DNA from: Spartobacteria bacterium
GTDB taxonomy: Bacteria; Verrucomicrobiota; Verrucomicrobiia; Chthoniobacterales; UBA10450
Reading direction: 5' to 3'
DNA length: 64,000 bases
Assembly (NCBI GenBank): GCA_003167555.1
Contig: PMSN01000025.1
Span: forward strand, 248,001 to 312,000
This document shows positions 15,825 through 22,713 of this stretch, piece by piece (positions within the stretch are counted from its first letter, which is position 1; every line of letters starts with the position of its first letter). Under the pieces are notes generated by a model. It had not been told where the DNA came from. It saw only the letters and a list, made by a program, of their open reading frames with translations, and did no database searches. The translations under genes were made by a program, and so were the position numbers.

Positions 15825-15872
15825 CAAAAGTAGAAATTAGAAAGTAGGAAGTAGAAAAGACAGAGGGCAGGG
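15825..15872. repeat. AAAGTAGAAA-type dispersed repeat, copy 1
   Basis: The segment begins CAAAAGTAGAAATTAGAAAG and runs into GACAGAGGGCAGGGG. It matches 16460-16512 closely (same order of short AGTAGAAA units followed by GGAGGGCAGG or GAGGGCAGG). The two copies flank the membrane-protein gene at 15924-16391. Confidence 0.6.
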
Positions 15873-15923
15873 GACGGACGTCGGAAGACAGAGAGAGAAA
15901 AAACGCTGGAGGAGCGGATTGCT

Positions 15924-16391
15924 CTAATGATTCGCGATGCCGGGAAGGAGACTGAGGCGGAGTGCGCCGAGCTGGAGCGCAAGCACGACAATCGATATTC
16001 CGAGGCCGGCGTACCACCGGACGCCGGATCGAAAGACGAGGGATTGCACAATGACGAAGCACGAGGCGAGTCCGACTACGATCGTCATCGCGATCTCAAC
16101 GGCAGAGTAATGGCCGCGAAGGATTGACGCCCAGCCGAGCAGGTAGAGCCAGATGAACACCATGATCGCGAGCCAAAACAGGGCGACGGGAAGCGCTGTC
16201 CATTTCGCGCTGCCGCGCTGGCGAAAGCCGAGATAAACGGTCAGCCAGGACGGTGCGGTTTGGACCAGGTGTCTGAGGACGCCGGAGCTGACGCTGCCGA
16301 CGACGAGCAGGGCTGCGATGGTGACGAGGGAGGCGAGCGCGAGAGCTTTCGCGTGCCGCTGCTGTGGAGGAGGCAAGGCGTTGTTCATCAT
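15924..16391 (-). CDS. Hypothetical four-helix integral membrane protein
   Basis: A 155-residue protein with four strong hydrophobic segments: ALASLVTIAALLVVGSVSSG, LPVALFWLAIMVFIWLYLLG, IAMTIVVGLASCFVIVQSLV and LGISIVVLALQLGALRLSLL. Charged loops are short, and I recognise no family or catalytic motif. The start ATG-ATG lies at the 5' end next to an AGTAGAAA repeat. The last eight codons and stop occur again 130 bases downstream. It has no operon partners. Confidence 0.6.
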   Translation of the reverse strand: MMNNALPPPQQRHAKALALASLVTIAALLVVGSVSSGVLRHLVQTAPSWLTVYLGFRQRGSAKWTALPVALFWLAIMVFIWLYLLGWASILRGHYSAVEIAMTIVVGLASCFVIVQSLVFRSGVRWYAGLGISIVVLALQLGALRLSLLPGIANH

Positions 16392-16459
16392 TATTGTGAT
16401 GCAGCACGGGCGCTGTTTGGATTCAACTGGAAGTCGGAAGGCGGAGGACAGAGGACGTT

Positions 16460-16512
16460 CAAAAGTAGAAAGTAGAAAGTAGAAATTAGAAAGTAGAAAA
16501 GATGGAGGGCAG
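16460..16512. repeat. AAAGTAGAAA-type dispersed repeat, copy 2
   Basis: The segment begins CAAAAGTAGAAAGTAGAAAG and ends in GATGGAGGGCAGG. It is longer by one AGTAGAAA unit than the copy at 15825-15872. Both are direct, not inverted. Confidence 0.6.
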
Positions 16513-16545
16513 GCGGCAGGGAGGGCAGAGGACGGAGAAAGCAGC

Positions 16546-16564
16546 GGCAGGCGGAGCGCCTGCC
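16546..16564. repeat. Short palindrome GGCAGGCGGAGCGCCTGCC
   Basis: A 19-base near-perfect palindrome in the 730-base gene-poor stretch between 16392 and 17121. It resembles REP-like hairpins elsewhere in the window. That stretch otherwise holds the AGTAGAAA repeat, a decayed gene (16679-16935) and a degenerate CTTCGACTGCGCTCAGCATG repeat near 16982-17005. Confidence 0.45.
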
Positions 16565-16678
16565 CTACAATTTTGCGGAGGTGACACGATCGAGGAGGCG
16601 ATTTGCATGCTCGAGGAGCGACGTGGCGAATGCGAAAGGTTGATCCTGTAGCGGCGCTCTCTAAGCGCCGAGCGAACG

Positions 16679-16935
16679 TCAGGCGACAGTCAATTCGGCC
16701 CGCTTGAGGGCGATTTCGAAAACGTCGAGAAGCTGCTTCTTTTGTTCCTGCGCCGACCGAGTCGCATCCAGCTTTCGCTCCAAGGCGAGGCCGGAGAGCG
16801 GCTCGGCCAGGCGGAGCAGTCGCTCGCCCCCGGCAACTTCACCAGCTCGATCTGGATGGTGTCGCGATTGGCCACGAACTGATTGTCATCAGAACCCTAG
16901 AATTGCAACATGCGATCGAGGTTCTCTGGCTGACA
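16679..16935 (-). pseudogene. Decayed gene fragment of unknown family (C-terminal part)
   Basis: On the minus strand, successive frames give NLDRMLQF, a stop, SDDNQFVANRDTIQIELVK, a frame change, then VAGGERLLRLAEPLSGLALE, RKLDATRSAQEQKKQLLDVF and EIALKRAELTVA with a TGA stop at 16679-16681. Joined, these make one sensible helical C-terminus, so at least two disabling changes are present (one stop or frameshift near 16905 and one frameshift near 16835). The upstream part is lost in repeat sequence. The family is not recognised. Sequencing error could explain one change but hardly both. Confidence 0.55.
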
Positions 16936-17078
16936 CGGCCCGAGAAGAAGAGACCGCGCGGCATTTTTCAGGGGAGAGATGCTTCGACTGCGCTCAGCAT
17001 GACAGGAGGGGACGCGCGCGCCATCAATTGAAATGCGCCGCGAATTTTTTCGCTGTAAAAAATTTCTCGCGCAAAGCG

Positions 17079-17107
17079 TTGACGCCACAACTTATGGTGT
17101 GTTACTT
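17079..17107 (+). promoter_or_regulatory. Possible nrdR promoter with a palindromic spacer
   Basis: TTGACG at 17079-17084 and TTACTT at 17102-17107 are 17 bases apart, just upstream of the nrdR ATG at 17122. The spacer is the imperfect palindrome CACAACTTATGGTGTG (17086-17101). It is of the size of an NrdR box but matches the consensus only loosely. Autoregulation is a guess. Confidence 0.3.
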
Positions 17108-17121
17108 ACTCGGCCGACACT

Positions 17122-17685
17122 ATGCGTTGTCCCAAGTGCGGTTTTCGTGACGATAAGGTCATCGACTCTCGCCAGTCTCGTGATAGTTCCAGCATCCGCC
17201 GCCGCCGCGTTTGTTTACAGTGCGCGTACCGCTTCACCACTTACGAGCAAATCGAGCGCTCCGATCTGCGCGTGATCAAACGCGACCGCACCCATGAACC
17301 GTTCGATCGCCGCAAACTCGTGAGCAGCCTGGCGAAAGCGTGCGAGAAACGCTCGATCAGTCTCGTGACGCTCGAGACGGCGGTGGATGAGATCGTGCAT
17401 GAATTGGAAACGAGCGGGCGCGAAGTTTCGTCGGCGACGATCGGCACGAAGGTGCTGGAGAAATTGCGCGTGATCGATGAGGTGGCGTATCTGCGCTACG
17501 CGTCGGTCCATCGCCGGTTCGAGGAGGTGGATGAATTTGTGGATGCGATCCAGGCGCTCGGTCGCCGGATCAAGCCGAACAGTCTTCAACCTGAATTGTT
17601 CGCGCCGGAGACGGCGCCACCTGCATCGCATCCCGCCACGGCGGGAGCGCGCGAGGCCGAAGCCAATACTCATGGTCGCGTTTAA
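17122..17685 (+). CDS. nrdR: Transcriptional repressor NrdR
   Basis: Represses ribonucleotide reductase genes in response to (d)ATP. The N-terminal zinc ribbon is MRCPKCGFRDDKVIDSR with the second Cys pair in RRRVCLQCAYRFTTYE. The ATP-cone (about 50-140) has VIKRDRTHEPFDRRKLVSSL and AYLRYASVHRRFEEVDEF. The core ends near residue 155 like other NrdRs; a low-complexity tail of about 30 residues is added. The stop lies 14 bases inside the next gene, indicating coupling. No nrd gene is in the window. Confidence 0.95.
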   Translation: MRCPKCGFRDDKVIDSRQSRDSSSIRRRRVCLQCAYRFTTYEQIERSDLRVIKRDRTHEPFDRRKLVSSLAKACEKRSISLVTLETAVDEIVHELETSGREVSSATIGTKVLEKLRVIDEVAYLRYASVHRRFEEVDEFVDAIQALGRRIKPNSLQPELFAPETAPPASHPATAGAREAEANTHGRV

Positions 17686-18232
17686 GGAAGAATTTCCCTA
17701 TCTGCGGTGCGACTCGGGACAGCTCTTCGAGTTCGACCAGGCCTGGCTGCACGCGGCGATCACGCGCGCGGCGAGCGAGGCGGGTTATCCGAAATGGTGG
17801 CTGACGGATCACGTCACGGAGAGCATCGCGTTTTATCTGCGGCTGCGAAACGACGAGTCGGTGGTGCCGTTCGATCAGCTTTCCCAAACGGTCCGCTACG
17901 TTTTGAAAGTGATCGGCTACAAGGAAATCGTGCCGTTCTTCGTGCCGGCGCCGCCGCCGGTTTCGTTTTCTCTGCTGGAGATCGCGCAGGAAGCGGGCGC
18001 GGGATATGAGCTGGCATTTTTCGATGGGCTGGAAAAGAAGATCAGCGCGCTGGTGAATGCGCGGGCCGACAGTCTGCACCTGTGCGATTTGCAAGCGTGC
18101 GTGAAGCATCTCCGCGGCGCGAAGACCTGGACGCGGACGTGCGATACTTTGCGCGAGGAAGTGGTTTGTTTCGTGCGCGAGAAGCTGGCGTCGAATCCGG
18201 AGCTGGAACATCTGCGCTGCTTCGTGCGCTGA
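17672..18232 (+). CDS. Conserved-looking hypothetical protein coupled to nrdR
   Basis: A 186-residue protein starting MVAFKEEFPYLRCDSGQLFE. The ATG at 17672 overlaps the nrdR end by 14 bases; a longer frame back to 17477 lies wholly inside nrdR and is not used. The segment AWLHAAITRAASEAGYPKWW, with the later DQLSQTVRYVLKVIGYKEI, has the feel of an ATP-cone-like helical domain, but I cannot assign it. No signal peptide or membrane segment. Its tight coupling to nrdR suggests a role in nucleotide control, an inference from position only. Confidence 0.7.
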   Translation: MVAFKEEFPYLRCDSGQLFEFDQAWLHAAITRAASEAGYPKWWLTDHVTESIAFYLRLRNDESVVPFDQLSQTVRYVLKVIGYKEIVPFFVPAPPPVSFSLLEIAQEAGAGYELAFFDGLEKKISALVNARADSLHLCDLQACVKHLRGAKTWTRTCDTLREEVVCFVREKLASNPELEHLRCFVR

Positions 18233-18327
18233 GGTGGAGCGAGCGCTCCGCCGCTCGATTTTTGTTCCTCGCCCCGAAAGCTTGCGGGGCCACTTCTGTC
18301 ATCGCGCGACGGAGCGCGCGATCCACC
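18233..18327. repeat. Inverted pair of REP-like palindromes
   Basis: The left arm 18233-18259 starts GGTGGAGCGAGCGCTCCGCC. The right arm 18300-18327 is the 28-base element starting CATCGCGCGACGGAGCGCGC and ending GATCCACC. The right arm is identical to 30440-30467 and a variant of 314-341. Confidence 0.7.
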
Positions 18328-18370
18328 AAAAAATCGTTCGAGGAATCGCGAGGGGAGTGCAAAATAGCGC

Positions 18371-18709
18371 GTGACCATTTTCGAAAAAATTGTCCGGCGC
18401 GAAATTCCGGCGGACATCGTCTGGGAAGACGACGAAGTGCTGGCGTTTCGCGATGTGAATCCGCAGGCGCCGGTGCATGTGCTGATCGTGCCGAAGCGCG
18501 TGGTGCCGAGATTAGCGGACGCCACGCCGGCGGATGAAGCACTCCTTGGGAAGCTGCTGCTCGCGGCGCGCGCGGTCGCGGAGAAGCTGGATTTGGTGAA
18601 GTCGGGCTATCGCGTGGTGATCAACAGCGGGCCGGATGCGGGTGAATCAGTGCCGCACTTGCATTTGCATGTGCTGGGGAAACGGGCGCTGGCCTGGCCG
18701 CCGGGGTAA
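18371..18709 (+). CDS. HIT-family (HinT-like) purine nucleoside phosphoramidase
   Basis: Hydrolyses AMP-lysine or AMP-NH2 type phosphoramidates. The 112 residues carry TIFEKIVRREIPADIVWEDD, VLAFRDVNPQAPVHVLIVPK and, near the end, the histidine triad ESVPHLHLHVLGKR, as in HinT/protein kinase C inhibitor-like proteins. The GTG at 18371 gives the normal family N-terminus. Stands alone after a repeat pair; the L,D-transpeptidase gene ends 2 bases downstream on the other strand. Confidence 0.92.
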   Translation: MTIFEKIVRREIPADIVWEDDEVLAFRDVNPQAPVHVLIVPKRVVPRLADATPADEALLGKLLLAARAVAEKLDLVKSGYRVVINSGPDAGESVPHLHLHVLGKRALAWPPG

Positions 18710-18711
18710 GG

Positions 18712-19551
18712 CTACTGCGATGTCTTGGAAGGTGCCCGCTTCAATCGAGCACGAGTGGGAGTGGGAGAAGGCGTAGGAGTAGGGGAAGGAACAGGAGTAA
18801 GAGCGCGAGAACGAACAGGCGCAGGGGTAGGAGAACGAACAGGCGCAAGAGCAGAAGAACGAACAGGAGCCGGAGCAGGAGAACGAACGGGAGCAAGAGC
18901 AGGAGAACGAACGGGGGCGGGAGCACTAACAGACGGAGGGCCATTGTTGGGCTCGTTGCGAGAATACGATTCGGGGTCCGATTCCTTCACGACGACCGGC
19001 GTTCCCACAGGCGAGTTATCAAAGAAGATGTCGGCCATTCCTCGCGGCAAACGGATGCAACCGTGCGAAGCCGCATAGGGCGGAACGTAACCTTGGTGCA
19101 TGGCGTAGCCGCTCCGGAAAAACATGGCGTAGGGCATGCGCGCGCCGTCGAAATGCGAGCCACGCGGCCGTGAATCTTTCCGGGAATCGACATTCGATTT
19201 TGTGACGTTGCCGAAGTCGTCCACATAATCGCCGAACACGGTCGAGACGTGATCCTTGTCTTTCGAGAGCACTTGATAGTGGCCTGGCGGAGTCGAGAAC
19301 CCCTTCTTGCCGGTGGAGACGGTCGATTCGCCGACGAGCTGTTTCCCTTTGAAAAAATAAGCGCGCTGATTGGTGATGCTGACCACGATTTTCGGCGATC
19401 CAGAGATTCCATCACCATTCCAATAACCGGGCGGCGGAGTGGGAGCGACCACAGGGGCCGCGGTGGGCTTGCTTGGCATTTCCGCGCAACTGGCGAAGAA
19501 CGCGACTACGCACAGAGCAAGCGCGCTTCGAAACAGGAAAGGGCCGGTCAT
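18712..19551 (-). CDS. L,D-transpeptidase (YkuD) lipoprotein with a repeat tail
   Basis: A 279-residue protein from the ATG at 19551, chosen because it opens a lipoprotein signal peptide (LFRSALALCVVAFFASCAE, lipobox Cys about residue 21). A frame reaching 19707 adds a polar leader that would bury the signal. The YkuD domain (about 50-190) has IVVSITNQRAYFFKGKQLVG, TPPGHYQVLSKDKDH, MHQGYVPPY and the catalytic SHGCIRLPRG with its active-site Cys. The last 80 residues are tandem APVRSPAL/APAPVRSP octapeptides rich in Pro. It probably cross-links peptidoglycan or attaches outer-membrane proteins at the cell wall, with the tail spanning the wall. Confidence 0.88.
   Translation of the reverse strand: MTGPFLFRSALALCVVAFFASCAEMPSKPTAAPVVAPTPPPGYWNGDGISGSPKIVVSITNQRAYFFKGKQLVGESTVSTGKKGFSTPPGHYQVLSKDKDHVSTVFGDYVDDFGNVTKSNVDSRKDSRPRGSHFDGARMPYAMFFRSGYAMHQGYVPPYAASHGCIRLPRGMADIFFDNSPVGTPVVVKESDPESYSRNEPNNGPPSVSAPAPVRSPALAPVRSPAPAPVRSSALAPVRSPTPAPVRSRALTPVPSPTPTPSPTPTRARLKRAPSKTSQ
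18809..18928. repeat. 24-base tandem repeat inside the L,D-transpeptidase gene
   Basis: Five imperfect copies of a 24-base unit beginning GAACGAAC(A/G)GG encode the octapeptide repeat of the protein's tail. Shorter GGAGTAGG-type units continue toward 18760. Such arrays change copy number by slippage. Confidence 0.7.
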
Positions 19552-19723
19552 AAAGTTGCGGATAGTAATGCGTTCCTCCCCGGGTTCAACACGAAAGACA
19601 GCGGCCCGTTGCGATCCCCAAATCGCCGCCAAACCCCGCCCCGGAAAAATGACGCTGGCAGGCCACGGGTTGTTCTTGCTCACCCGCCGAGTTCCTGATT
19701 CCCTCACGTCCAGAGGATTCCAT

Positions 19724-20011
19724 ATGTATCACCGCTTTTGTGCCCTGTTCATCGTTGTCTGCTTCGCCGTCGCGGCGGCCGGTTGCGCTTCCAAATCACA
19801 AAGGGACAAGGAGGAGGTTCTCCTGCCGTTGCAAACTGGCAGTTCGCTTCATCGCCGCATCGTGGTGGATGACGAGAGCAGTTTCAAGAAAGTCGAACGC
19901 GAATCCAAGCGTTCATCGAAGAAGCGCAAGAAAACGGAAAAAACGGAAGTTGCGCCGACCGAACCTGAAAAACCGGAAGAAACGGCATCGCCTCCCGAGA
20001 AATTCCGATAA
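19724..20011 (+). CDS. Small hypothetical lipoprotein
   Basis: A 95-residue protein with start MYHRFCALFIVVCFAVAAAG followed by CASKS, a lipoprotein signal with lipobox AAGC. AGAGGA lies 8 bases before the ATG. The mature part is highly charged (KKVERESKRSSKKRKKTEKT, then Pro/Glu repeats) and probably disordered. The family is not recognised. It is divergent from the L,D-transpeptidase and just upstream of another exported protein, so an envelope role is likely. Confidence 0.65.
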   Translation: MYHRFCALFIVVCFAVAAAGCASKSQRDKEEVLLPLQTGSSLHRRIVVDDESSFKKVERESKRSSKKRKKTEKTEVAPTEPEKPEETASPPEKFR

Positions 20012-20056
20012 ATCTGGCCGGGCCGCGAATATTTGCGGGCATCAAAAAGGACCCCC

Positions 20057-20524
20057 ATGCGTAGGCTCGCTTCATTCGCTGTCGTTATCGCGCTGCTGGC
20101 TGCAGCGAGCGCACTTAGCCATGCCGACCTGCCTCGGACAGCGGTGCGGGGAATTCCAAAAGTTGGCGGCGGGCAGACGGTCGAGCGATTCGTGTTGATG
20201 GAGACGATTCACATCGATCACCCGAATATGCGTCGCGCTGATGCGATGGAGTACTGGATGCTGCCTGGACAGTTCGTTCCGGTAAGCGAAGACAGCGAGG
20301 GCGTTTATTACCAGGCCACAAGCGGTTTTCGGATCTTTCGCGGATCGATGGGGCAAAAGGTCGTTCATGGTGGGCTCTACGTGAGCAAGACGCGCCGGGA
20401 CCGGATCTTGCCCTATGTGGGGAATGCCAAGGAGCTGGGCGAGTCCCTGCAGATCGATACGATCCAATTGCTGCTGGACGTGCGGCAAAAGCTCAAGGTC
20501 GCGCACGCGGAACGGAAAGGATGA
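20057..20524 (+). CDS. Hypothetical exported protein
   Basis: A 155-residue protein with signal peptide MRRLASFAVVIALLAAASAL ending before SHADLP. AAAAAGGA lies before the ATG at 20057; an earlier in-frame start at 20033 lacks a ribosome site. The mature sequence contains GGGQTVERFVLMETIHIDHP and a segment of beta character, YYQATSGFRIFRGSMGQKVV. No family is recognised. It lies 45 bases after the small lipoprotein gene on the same strand. Confidence 0.65.
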   Translation: MRRLASFAVVIALLAAASALSHADLPRTAVRGIPKVGGGQTVERFVLMETIHIDHPNMRRADAMEYWMLPGQFVPVSEDSEGVYYQATSGFRIFRGSMGQKVVHGGLYVSKTRRDRILPYVGNAKELGESLQIDTIQLLLDVRQKLKVAHAERKG

Positions 20525-20583
20525 TCGGTTCCCAGTAAATTTGGAAACAAAACGGGCCGTTCGTAAAATCGCGCGGCCGGAAA

Positions 20584-20674
20584 TGGCGGTGAGGGAGGGA
20601 TTCGAACCCTCGGTACCCTTTTGGAGTACGGCGCTTTAGCAAAGCGCTGCTTTCGACCACTCAGCCACCTCACC
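20584..20674 (-). tRNA. tRNA-Ser(GCU) with encoded CCA
   Basis: On the minus strand the acceptor stem GGTGAGG pairs with CCTCACC, with discriminator G and CCA encoded. The anticodon arm GCGCTTTGCTAAAGCGC presents GCT. The long variable arm (GTACTCCAAAAGGGTAC) marks a class II serine tRNA, and GGTTCGAATCC is the T arm. Both D and T arms are intact. It stands alone between two protein genes. Confidence 0.95.
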
Positions 20675-20746
20675 AATTCGGGTCGGAAGAATATGGCGAG
20701 CGATTGGTGATTGCCAATTGCCAATTGCCAATGGATTGGGTCAGGC

Positions 20747-21928
20747 GTGATCACTGAAGCCGAAGCCCTCGCCCACATTCTCAAGAAGGTCGCGCCGCTT
20801 CCTTCACAGACGGCGCCACTCGGGGAAGCGAGAGAAGCATTCGCTGCGCGGGACGTTTTCGCGCGACTGGCGCTTCCGGTTTTCGACAATTCGGCGATGG
20901 ATGGTTACGCAGTTATCGCGGGTTCCTGCCGAGCGGGAGAAAGCCAGCGCGTCATCGGCGAACAGCCTGCCGGCATGGATCGCGGGTTTCGGATCGGGCC
21001 GGGAGAAGCAGTCCGCATTTTTACCGGCGCGCCACTCCCGGCGGGCGCAGATGCGATCGTGATGCAGGAAGATGTTCGTGCGGAGGGATCGAATATTTTC
21101 ATTGAGACGAAGGTTGAAGCCGGAGAATTCATTCGCCGGCGCGGTTCGGATTTGAGTGAGGGGCAGAAGATCGTCGGAGCGGGGGACCGGCTGCGAGCGC
21201 AAACGCTCTCGTTGCTGGCCGCGCAAGGATTGGGCGAGATCGAGGTGGGAGGCGATGTGCGCGCTGCGATCATTACGACGGGAGATGAATTGGTGAGGCC
21301 GAATGAGACGCTGAGCACAGGGCAAATCTACGAGAGCAACTCGACGCTGGTGCAGGCGCTGTTCGAGAAATGCGGCGCTTGTGTCGCTCTCCGCGAACAT
21401 TGCGCGGATGATCCCGCAGCAATCGAAGCGGGACTGCGCCGAGCATTCGCGCATCACGTGCTTGTTATCGTGGGCGGGGTCTCGGTCGGCGCCCGCGATT
21501 TTGTCCGGGCGGCCCTGAATTCGGCCGGCGCGCAAACTGATCTGTGGCGCGTGTCGGTCAAACCCGGAAAACCGTTTCTCTTCGGGCGCGCCGGGCCATG
21601 CGCGATCTTCGGTTTACCGGGCAATCCCGTTTCCGCTTTTGTGACCTTCCTTCTGTTTGTGCGCCCGGCGATTCTCCGAATGATGGGCGCGAGTGACGAT
21701 CGACTTTCGTTGCCAAGCTTCGATGCGCAGCTCACTGAAGAAGTGCGGAACCCGAGCGACCGTCCGCATTACGTGCGCGGCCAGGTGGTTCGCGGGAAAT
21801 TTACGCCGGTGGGCCGCCAGGAATCCCACGCCCTCTTCGGCTTGAGCCGGGCGAACGCGCTCCTGCGAGTCGCACCCGGCGAAACTCTGCCGGGCGGCGC
21901 TGTCGCTCCCATTCTCGCACTCGATTGA
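20747..21928 (+). CDS. moeA: Molybdopterin molybdenumtransferase
   Basis: Inserts molybdate into adenylylated molybdopterin in Moco synthesis. The family landmarks are in order: PVFDNSAMDGYAVIAGS near residue 45, FTGAPLPAGADAIVMQED, RRRGSDLSEGQKIVGAGDRL, VRAAIITTGDELVRPNETLS, the MoCF-type GGVSVGARDFVRAAL, VSVKPGKPFLFGRAGPCAIF and GLPGNPVSAFVTFLLFVRP. The GTG at 20747 gives 393 residues, the usual length; the frame upstream is CCAATTG filler. No other moa/moe gene is nearby. Confidence 0.93.
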   Translation: MITEAEALAHILKKVAPLPSQTAPLGEAREAFAARDVFARLALPVFDNSAMDGYAVIAGSCRAGESQRVIGEQPAGMDRGFRIGPGEAVRIFTGAPLPAGADAIVMQEDVRAEGSNIFIETKVEAGEFIRRRGSDLSEGQKIVGAGDRLRAQTLSLLAAQGLGEIEVGGDVRAAIITTGDELVRPNETLSTGQIYESNSTLVQALFEKCGACVALREHCADDPAAIEAGLRRAFAHHVLVIVGGVSVGARDFVRAALNSAGAQTDLWRVSVKPGKPFLFGRAGPCAIFGLPGNPVSAFVTFLLFVRPAILRMMGASDDRLSLPSFDAQLTEEVRNPSDRPHYVRGQVVRGKFTPVGRQESHALFGLSRANALLRVAPGETLPGGAVAPILALD

Positions 21929-21953
21929 AATCGCAATTAGGCCCGCGCGGCGG

Positions 21954-21981
21954 TTGACACCCTGCCCGAGCATTTTAGCTT
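21954..21981 (+). promoter_or_regulatory. Possible promoter for the MarR-family gene
   Basis: A perfect TTGACA at 21954-21959 is followed after 16 bases by TAGCTT (21976-21981), a weak -10. Transcription would begin about 21988, right at the TTG used as start, which favours the ATG at 22016 or a leaderless message. Confidence 0.4.
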
Positions 21982-21988
21982 AAGCACG

Positions 21989-22537
21989 TTGAACACCGCC
22001 ACCGCTACGCAACTGATGCTGAATGGAACCGATCAGTTCCGCGCCGACGCTGAGCGGCTCGCTCACATCATCCTTGAGATGCAGCGTCGTTTCGTCCTGC
22101 ACCTTTGCAAAGAGCTGGCGCCGGGCAATGTCTCCTTCCCGCAGTTCTTCCTCCTTGCCGCCCTGGATCATAAGGAAATCCTCACCATGTCCGAGATCGC
22201 GCGGAAAATGGGACACACGACGGCAGCCGCGAGCGGTTTGGTGGCGCGGCTGGAGAACCTTGGCTACGTGGTCCGGTCGGTCGCGCGCGAAGACCGGCGC
22301 AAAGTGATGGTTTGCATAACCGAAAAGGGTTCCGCGCTGGTCCGCCGCATTCGGGAAGAAATGGTGGGCAATCTGATGAAGGTGATGACGCAGCTCACGC
22401 CCGGCGAACAGAAGGCGTGGCTCCAGATCTACAGCAAGATCTACGACTACTGCCAGGCGAAGGATGACCCGCCGCTGCGCAGCAAATCGCGACGGGACCT
22501 GCTGGCCTCGCGCCGTTTCGAAAATGGAACGCGCTAA
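21989..22537 (+). CDS. MarR-family transcriptional regulator
   Basis: A 182-residue winged-helix protein. FFLLAALDHKEILTMSEIAR leads into the recognition helix region GHTTAAASGLVARLENLGYV, and the wing VVRSVAREDRRKVMVCITEK carries the typical D-x-R of MarR proteins. The N-terminal helix includes ADAERLAHIILEMQRRF. The TTG at 21989 is used provisionally; ATG at 22016 would shorten it by nine residues and fits the promoter better. It lies just upstream of a TolC-type channel on the same strand, a common arrangement for repressors of efflux genes. Confidence 0.88.
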   Translation: MNTATATQLMLNGTDQFRADAERLAHIILEMQRRFVLHLCKELAPGNVSFPQFFLLAALDHKEILTMSEIARKMGHTTAAASGLVARLENLGYVVRSVAREDRRKVMVCITEKGSALVRRIREEMVGNLMKVMTQLTPGEQKAWLQIYSKIYDYCQAKDDPPLRSKSRRDLLASRRFENGTR

Positions 22538-22614
22538 TCCCGATCACGGGAACAATCGAGCGGGCGCATAAGCAATTCCAAATTCTTAAGCAACTATTTG
22601 GCAGGAGTTTAAGT

Positions 22615-22620
22615 TATAAT
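22615..22620 (+). promoter_or_regulatory. Consensus -10 box upstream of the TolC gene
   Basis: TATAAT lies 94 bases before the TolC-family start, in an AT-rich pocket of an otherwise GC-rich region. No good -35 is found at 16-18 bases, so it may need an activator or be repressed by the adjacent MarR protein. Confidence 0.4.
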
Positions 22621-22713
22621 CAGCGAACACGGCACACGGAATGCATAGGACTCAGCGCTAAACCCCTCGACCGCGTCTTTCCAGCCGAAATCATTTTTTC
22701 CCGCACTTTTTCC

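Noticed and set aside
18740-18945. Possible CRISPR array from regular short repeats
   Set aside because: The units are 24 bases with no spacers, keep the reading frame and encode an octapeptide repeat of the L,D-transpeptidase.
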